DNA from: Cyanobacteria bacterium UBA9579
Lineage (GTDB): Bacteria; Cyanobacteriota; Vampirovibrionia; Gastranaerophilales; UBA9579
Direction of reading: 5' to 3'
Assembly (NCBI GenBank): GCA_003499585.1
Contig: DNSU01000024.1
Coordinates: 1 to 8,728 of the forward strand
Length of the DNA stretch: 8,728 nt
Within the stretch, counting starts at the first letter, position 1. Every line of letters begins with the position of its first letter. The translations under genes were made by a program, and so were the position numbers. The notes beneath the pieces were generated by a model. The model did no database searches. It saw only the letters and a program-made list of their open reading frames with translations, and was not told where the DNA came from. This document shows, piece after piece, positions 6,017-8,728 of this stretch.

Positions 6017-7672
6017 TTATGCTGTTTGAGCGAATTTTTTCTCTGGTAAAGCTGTATTTAAGATTTGTTTGTATATCAAGGAAGCATAGTCTGTATGTCC
6101 TGGGCTATCATTAATAATAATTCTGTTATCAGGCTTGACTTCAAAAGGTTTGTTATTGAAACTTTTTATATATTCGATAACGGTTTCTCCCTTATCCCAG
6201 CCCAGTTCTTTTTTGTCTTTTGATTCCAGTATTTTAAGTATATTAAAAGCCTTGCTGAGATTAGCTTTATATATTATATGTTCATCTAAGGCTACAGAAT
6301 ATTGTTTATCAGGCTCGATAAGTTCAGTAGAACTTTCACTTTTTTCAAGAAGCAGGCTTGTTGTTTTCCCATTATTGGCGAAATATTTCATGCCAGAAAC
6401 CTGTATTGGAGAAGATCTTTTGCTTTTATCTACTCCCCAGTCCAGAATTTCCTGTAATTCTTTTCCGGATAAATTCATTTTATAAACTCTATCTTTAAAA
6501 GTTGATAGATTTTGAATGTCTCTTGTAGTGATTTTGCCTGCATTTAAACCATTGGTAATAAGAGCGGAATTATTAATCAATAAGGCTATTTGAGTTCCGG
6601 CTTTTTTCTTCATTGCATCACAAAAGAAACTGGCAAGAGGATTTTCACATCTGTACTGTTCTATTGGATTATATTTTGTCTTTAAAAGACCGATGTCTTC
6701 TGCTTTACCTAAAATTTCATCCTGAAGCTTTTCTACTTCAGGGTCTTTTATCTTTTGATTAGTTGGAGAAACGTTATTTTTTGCTGATTTAATTATTCCT
6801 TTGGAATCAAATATAACGTCAAGTTTTCCAAGATATTCCCCGTCTTTTCCACCTTGTACAATAATTACAGGCTCTTTACTGGGAGATAAGATTAGATTTT
6901 TACCTTTATTTACTCCATTTAAATTGTGATGGCTGTGGCCTCCCACAATTACATCTATTCCTGAAACGTTTTTTGCTATATATGTATCTCTTTGATAGCC
7001 GAGATGGGAAAGTAATACTATTTTATTTATATTTTTTCCTTTTAATTGATCTACTTCTTGTTGAATTTCTTTGGCTGTTTCTTTTAGATTTTTTATAGAA
7101 ATTCCTTCTATTCCCGGATTGAGCCGGGCTGATTCTTTCAGATCAGTAGGAATTGCCCCTACAAATCCGTATTCATGGTTATTTCTTGTCATTACCCAGG
7201 ATTTAACTATTTTTTTATCTTTAATACTTTTATATAAAGCATTGTTAGGGTTTACATCCAGATTTGTTGCAACAAATTTAAAAGTTGATGAATTATTTTG
7301 CTTTGCATATTCATTTATTTTATCTATTTGTTGCTGTAATTTTTCAGCACCCGCATCAAATTCATGATTGCCGATTGCAGAAAGATCAATTCCTATTAAA
7401 TTCATGAATCTAAATACAAGATCGCCTACTTTATCTCCCAGGCCTACTTTCATATCCCCGCCAGATAGCTTAAATTGATCTGTATCAGTATTATTATGTT
7501 TAAATTCATCTACTTTGGCCTTTATGCCATCCATATTGGCCAGTCTGGAATGTAAATCGTTTATGTACAATATTGATGTTTTAACATCCGGTTCAGGCTT
7601 TGCAGGTATTCCTGCATCAAATTTTTTGCCTGTAATCTTACCAACCAATCCTATAGAAAATTTATTGATCAT
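6017..7672 (-). CDS. 5'-nucleotidase/UshA-type metallophosphoesterase, apparently without signal peptide
   Basis: Two-domain phosphohydrolase of 551 residues. The N-terminal calcineurin-like domain has a full di-metal centre: Asp39 and His41 (NDLH), Asp73 (SGGD), Asn102-His103-Glu104 (GNHE), His223 (SHLG), and His246 and His248 (GGHSHH). The second domain (about 336-510) matches the 5'-nucleotidase C-terminal domain, with NPLASFFCDAM (344-354) and NSALITNGLNAGKIT (368-382). That last stretch aligns residue for residue with the family's NSGGIRASIPAGDIT-like loop, but the GG is AL and the usual substrate-binding Arg is Thr373. Family enzymes dephosphorylate nucleotides, usually outside the cytoplasm, yet the N-terminus (MINKFSIGLVGKITGKKFDA) has no clear hydrophobic signal and about 30 residues precede the first strand. 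Either it acts in the cytosol or it leaves by another route. There is no in-frame start upstream that would add a signal, and a GGGG only 2 bases before the ATG is a poor ribosome-binding site. Natural substrate uncertain. Confidence 0.92.
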   Translation of the reverse strand: MINKFSIGLVGKITGKKFDAGIPAKPEPDVKTSILYINDLHSRLANMDGIKAKVDEFKHNNTDTDQFKLSGGDMKVGLGDKVGDLVFRFMNLIGIDLSAIGNHEFDAGAEKLQQQIDKINEYAKQNNSSTFKFVATNLDVNPNNALYKSIKDKKIVKSWVMTRNNHEYGFVGAIPTDLKESARLNPGIEGISIKNLKETAKEIQQEVDQLKGKNINKIVLLSHLGYQRDTYIAKNVSGIDVIVGGHSHHNLNGVNKGKNLILSPSKEPVIIVQGGKDGEYLGKLDVIFDSKGIIKSAKNNVSPTNQKIKDPEVEKLQDEILGKAEDIGLLKTKYNPIEQYRCENPLASFFCDAMKKKAGTQIALLINNSALITNGLNAGKITTRDIQNLSTFKDRVYKMNLSGKELQEILDWGVDKSKRSSPIQVSGMKYFANNGKTTSLLLEKSESSTELIEPDKQYSVALDEHIIYKANLSKAFNILKILESKDKKELGWDKGETVIEYIKSFNNKPFEVKPDNRIIINDSPGHTDYASLIYKQILNTALPEKKFAQTA

Positions 7673-7700
7673 AACCCCAGCTTTTTATAAATATCCCCAT
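7662..7700 (-). other. Possible 12-codon upstream ORF overlapping the nucleotidase start
   Basis: A short frame MGIFIKSWGYDQ runs from ATG 7700 to TAA 7662, so it overlaps the first 11 bases of the nucleotidase gene in another frame. AAGGG (7716-7712) lies 11 bases upstream, a somewhat long but possible spacing. Since the nucleotidase ATG itself has no properly spaced ribosome-binding site, translational coupling from this short frame would explain its initiation. It is too short to judge by coding statistics. Confidence 0.2.
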
Positions 7701-7780
7701 TTATATTTAAACCCTTAAATTTAAATAGTGAATATTAAACGGTTAATTTATTAAAAAACTGTTACCGGATCATGTAAGTA

Positions 7781-7800
7781 AAAAGGCCAGAATTGGACTT
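7781..7800 (-). terminator. Weak Rho-independent terminator after the HNH gene
   Basis: On the minus strand AAGTCCA-ATTC-TGGCCTT (7800-7783) forms a 7-position stem with one T/C mismatch and a 4-base loop. The T's ending its 3' arm continue past the stem as a run of five (CTTTTTACTT). It lies about 60 bases beyond the HNH stop codon and would partly separate that gene from the nucleotidase. The stem is short and imperfect, so efficiency is doubtful. Confidence 0.33.
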
Positions 7801-7858
7801 AGGGAGTATTTATGATGAATAATCTTTATTTAAATAGCTGGTAATAGTAAAGAAAAAT

Positions 7859-8575
7859 TTAAGCGTTTAGAATCAATTTTGTTTCGTCTATTTCTTTTCC
7901 GCTTTCATTCATGGATATATTCCCTGAAGTACAGTCTATAAGTTGTTTAAAGAAAGCTACAAGATTATTTATTATATTTGGCTTATCTTGTGCCCACTCG
8001 TTAAAATTAGCATTACCTTTACTATTATTACAGGACATACATGAAATAACATAGTTGGTGTAATTATTGCTCCCGGCATTAGTTCTGGCAACAAAATGAT
8101 CAATGGTAGAGATTAAAGGATAAATAGCATAATTTAATGCACTTTTTGGGTCCTGATTAATTTTATTAAGAAATTCCTGATAATATTCAGAATTACTCTG
8201 GTAATTTGTTTTAAACTGTTCAAGAATTTCTTTTCCTTTTGCATCAGGATTTTTTATAACTAACTGTATTAAATCATTAAAGAAATTTTTTCTTTTTATC
8301 AGTTTATCAGTGAGGACTACTTTAACCTGACGTTCAATGTTAGAAGAAAAGTCATTAAAAATATCAATAAGTACTTTGCCATTGCTTGAAAGAATAATTT
8401 CAGATATATCGTTAATTTCATTATTAGTATGCACTTGAGCGCCGCAATATGCGCAATTATTTATTGCGTTTTTAAGTCGGGATTGATAAACAGTATCATC
8501 AATAGTTTCAGGAGCTTTTAGAGAAGTCCTATTTATATTAACTCTTGAATCTCTAATTAATGGTATATCTAGCAT
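7859..8575 (-). CDS. HNH-endonuclease-like protein with helical insertion
   Basis: A 238-residue protein whose ends form an HNH (His-Me finger, zinc-stabilised) nuclease module. The first zinc pair is Cys41/Cys44 (CAYCG) and the second Cys179/Cys182 (CMSCNNSKGN). Between them, STIDHFVARTNAGSNNYTNY supplies Asp159-His160 and Asn174, and Asn183 completes the H-N-N/H triad; this stretch reads like a canonical HNH sequence. The metal and catalytic residues are thus present, so DNA or RNA nicking activity is plausible. What is unusual is about 115 mostly helical, charged residues (about 45-155) between the first zinc pair and the catalytic histidine, where canonical HNH domains have about 10-20. 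No signal peptide or membrane segment is seen. The start at 8575 follows AGGGTGA and is the only Met in the first part. No methyltransferase, terminase, immunity gene or homing-intron context is nearby, so its role (defence, toxin, phage remnant, housekeeping) is open. Confidence 0.8.
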   Translation of the reverse strand: MLDIPLIRDSRVNINRTSLKAPETIDDTVYQSRLKNAINNCAYCGAQVHTNNEINDISEIILSSNGKVLIDIFNDFSSNIERQVKVVLTDKLIKRKNFFNDLIQLVIKNPDAKGKEILEQFKTNYQSNSEYYQEFLNKINQDPKSALNYAIYPLISTIDHFVARTNAGSNNYTNYVISCMSCNNSKGNANFNEWAQDKPNIINNLVAFFKQLIDCTSGNISMNESGKEIDETKLILNA

Positions 8576-8597
8576 TTCACCCTAATATGACCTTTCT

Positions 8598-8624
8598 AGC
8601 ATAATCACTTTATGTATAAGTCAA
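8598..8624 (-). promoter_or_regulatory. Candidate promoter of the HNH gene
   Basis: On the minus strand TTGACT (8624-8619, five of six to consensus) is followed after 15 bases by TATGCT (8603-8598, four of six), about 20 bases before the HNH start codon. The spacing is short by two bases, so this is a plausible but not strong sigma-70-type promoter. Confidence 0.38.
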
Positions 8625-8645
8625 AATAAATACTTAAATTGCTAA

Positions 8646-8675
8646 ATTGTAAAAATTATAAATAATTTTTACAAT
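8646..8675. repeat. Perfect 14-base AT-only-stem inverted repeat
   Basis: ATTGTAAAAATTAT (8646-8659) and its exact reverse complement ATAATTTTTACAAT (8662-8675) are separated by two A's. It lies 21 bases upstream of the candidate -35 of the HNH gene. Being symmetric, it could be a dimer-binding operator. Because it begins right at the stop codon of a possible upstream ORF, it could instead be a transcription stop, but the stem has only one G:C pair per arm and no clean T-run follows. Confidence 0.75.
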
Positions 8676-8728
8676 AATTCATTAGTGAGTATTTCTATAT
8701 ATTTAAGAAGCTGTCTGAAAAGTTTTAA
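8669..8728 (-). CDS. Possible C-terminal end of a minus-strand gene running off the window
   Basis: From the window edge one minus-strand frame stays open for 19 codons and ends in TAA at 8669; the other two frames are closed early. The residues LKLFRQLLKYIEILTNELL look like an amphipathic helix. The stop codon falls in the right arm of the inverted repeat. With so few codons chance openness cannot be excluded, and no family can be named. Confidence 0.28.
   Translation of the reverse strand, partial: LKLFRQLLKYIEILTNELL

Noticed and set aside
6135..7718. Several plus-strand ORFs (6135-6485, 7071-7367, 7515-7718)
   Set aside because: They are complementary-strand shadows of the nucleotidase gene, which has clear catalytic motifs in its own frame.
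7812..7844. Ten-codon plus-strand frame MMNNLYLNSW with AGGGAG 5 bases upstream
   Set aside because: The ribosome-binding site is good, but the frame is very short, runs into the end of the opposite-strand HNH gene, has no downstream plus-strand gene to lead, and overlaps no clear promoter. Probably chance.
8706..8728. End of an insertion sequence (AAGCTGTCTGAAAAG resembles some IS terminal repeats)
   Set aside because: Only a resemblance of a few bases, no transposase or second repeat in the window, and the stretch also reads as codons of a possible minus-strand ORF.

Overview
This is an AT-rich bacterial window (about one third G+C by eye) with short gene spacing, ordinary ATG starts and TAA/TGA stops. 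At the left edge is a type A RNase P RNA whose conserved core and short GAGA-capped P13 hairpin read like the cyanobacterial form. The ABC export operon is ordered adaptor, permease, ATPase, as in cyanobacterial devBCA. Together with the low G+C and the absence of photosynthesis genes, this suggests a non-photosynthetic relative of Cyanobacteria (Melainabacteria/Vampirovibrionia, for example Gastranaerophilales). That placement is inference, because no 16S rRNA or phylogenetic marker protein is in view.

Layout. Positions 1-312 (minus) hold most of rnpB, whose 3' end lies outside the window. A short divergent promoter region follows. Then come two plus-strand genes 10 bases apart: a UbiE/MenG-family methyltransferase (405-1184) and a zinc-dependent medium-chain dehydrogenase (1195-2160). 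The 555-base gap between 2160 and 2716 is not empty. On the minus strand it holds two small ORFs, a 57-codon one (2140-2313) that converges on and overlaps the dehydrogenase end, and a 42-codon single-helix membrane ORF (2442-2570). Next is a compact plus-strand operon for a MacAB/DevBCA/LolCD-type exporter: HlyD-family adaptor (2716-4077), FtsX-like permease (4081-5322) and ATPase (5315-6010, overlapping the permease by 8 bases).

The right third is on the minus strand and converges on the exporter with only 6 bases between stop codons. It holds a two-domain 5'-nucleotidase/UshA-type metallophosphoesterase without a recognisable signal peptide (6017-7672) and an HNH-nuclease-like protein with a large helical insertion inside its zinc-binding module (7859-8575). 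Upstream of the HNH gene are a candidate promoter, a perfect AT-only 14-base inverted repeat, and possibly the last 19 codons of another minus-strand gene running off the window.

Functional picture. The exporter genes clearly work together as one envelope complex. The methyltransferase and dehydrogenase are probably co-transcribed, but their shared substrate cannot be read from the sequence. The nuclease-like and nucleotidase genes lie on the same strand and could in principle both act on nucleic acid breakdown products; that is speculative, since a weak terminator-like hairpin separates them. I see no CRISPR array, complete mobile element, tRNA or phage gene. The least conventional items are the HNH protein, the signal-less nucleotidase with an altered substrate loop, and the two small minus-strand ORFs.
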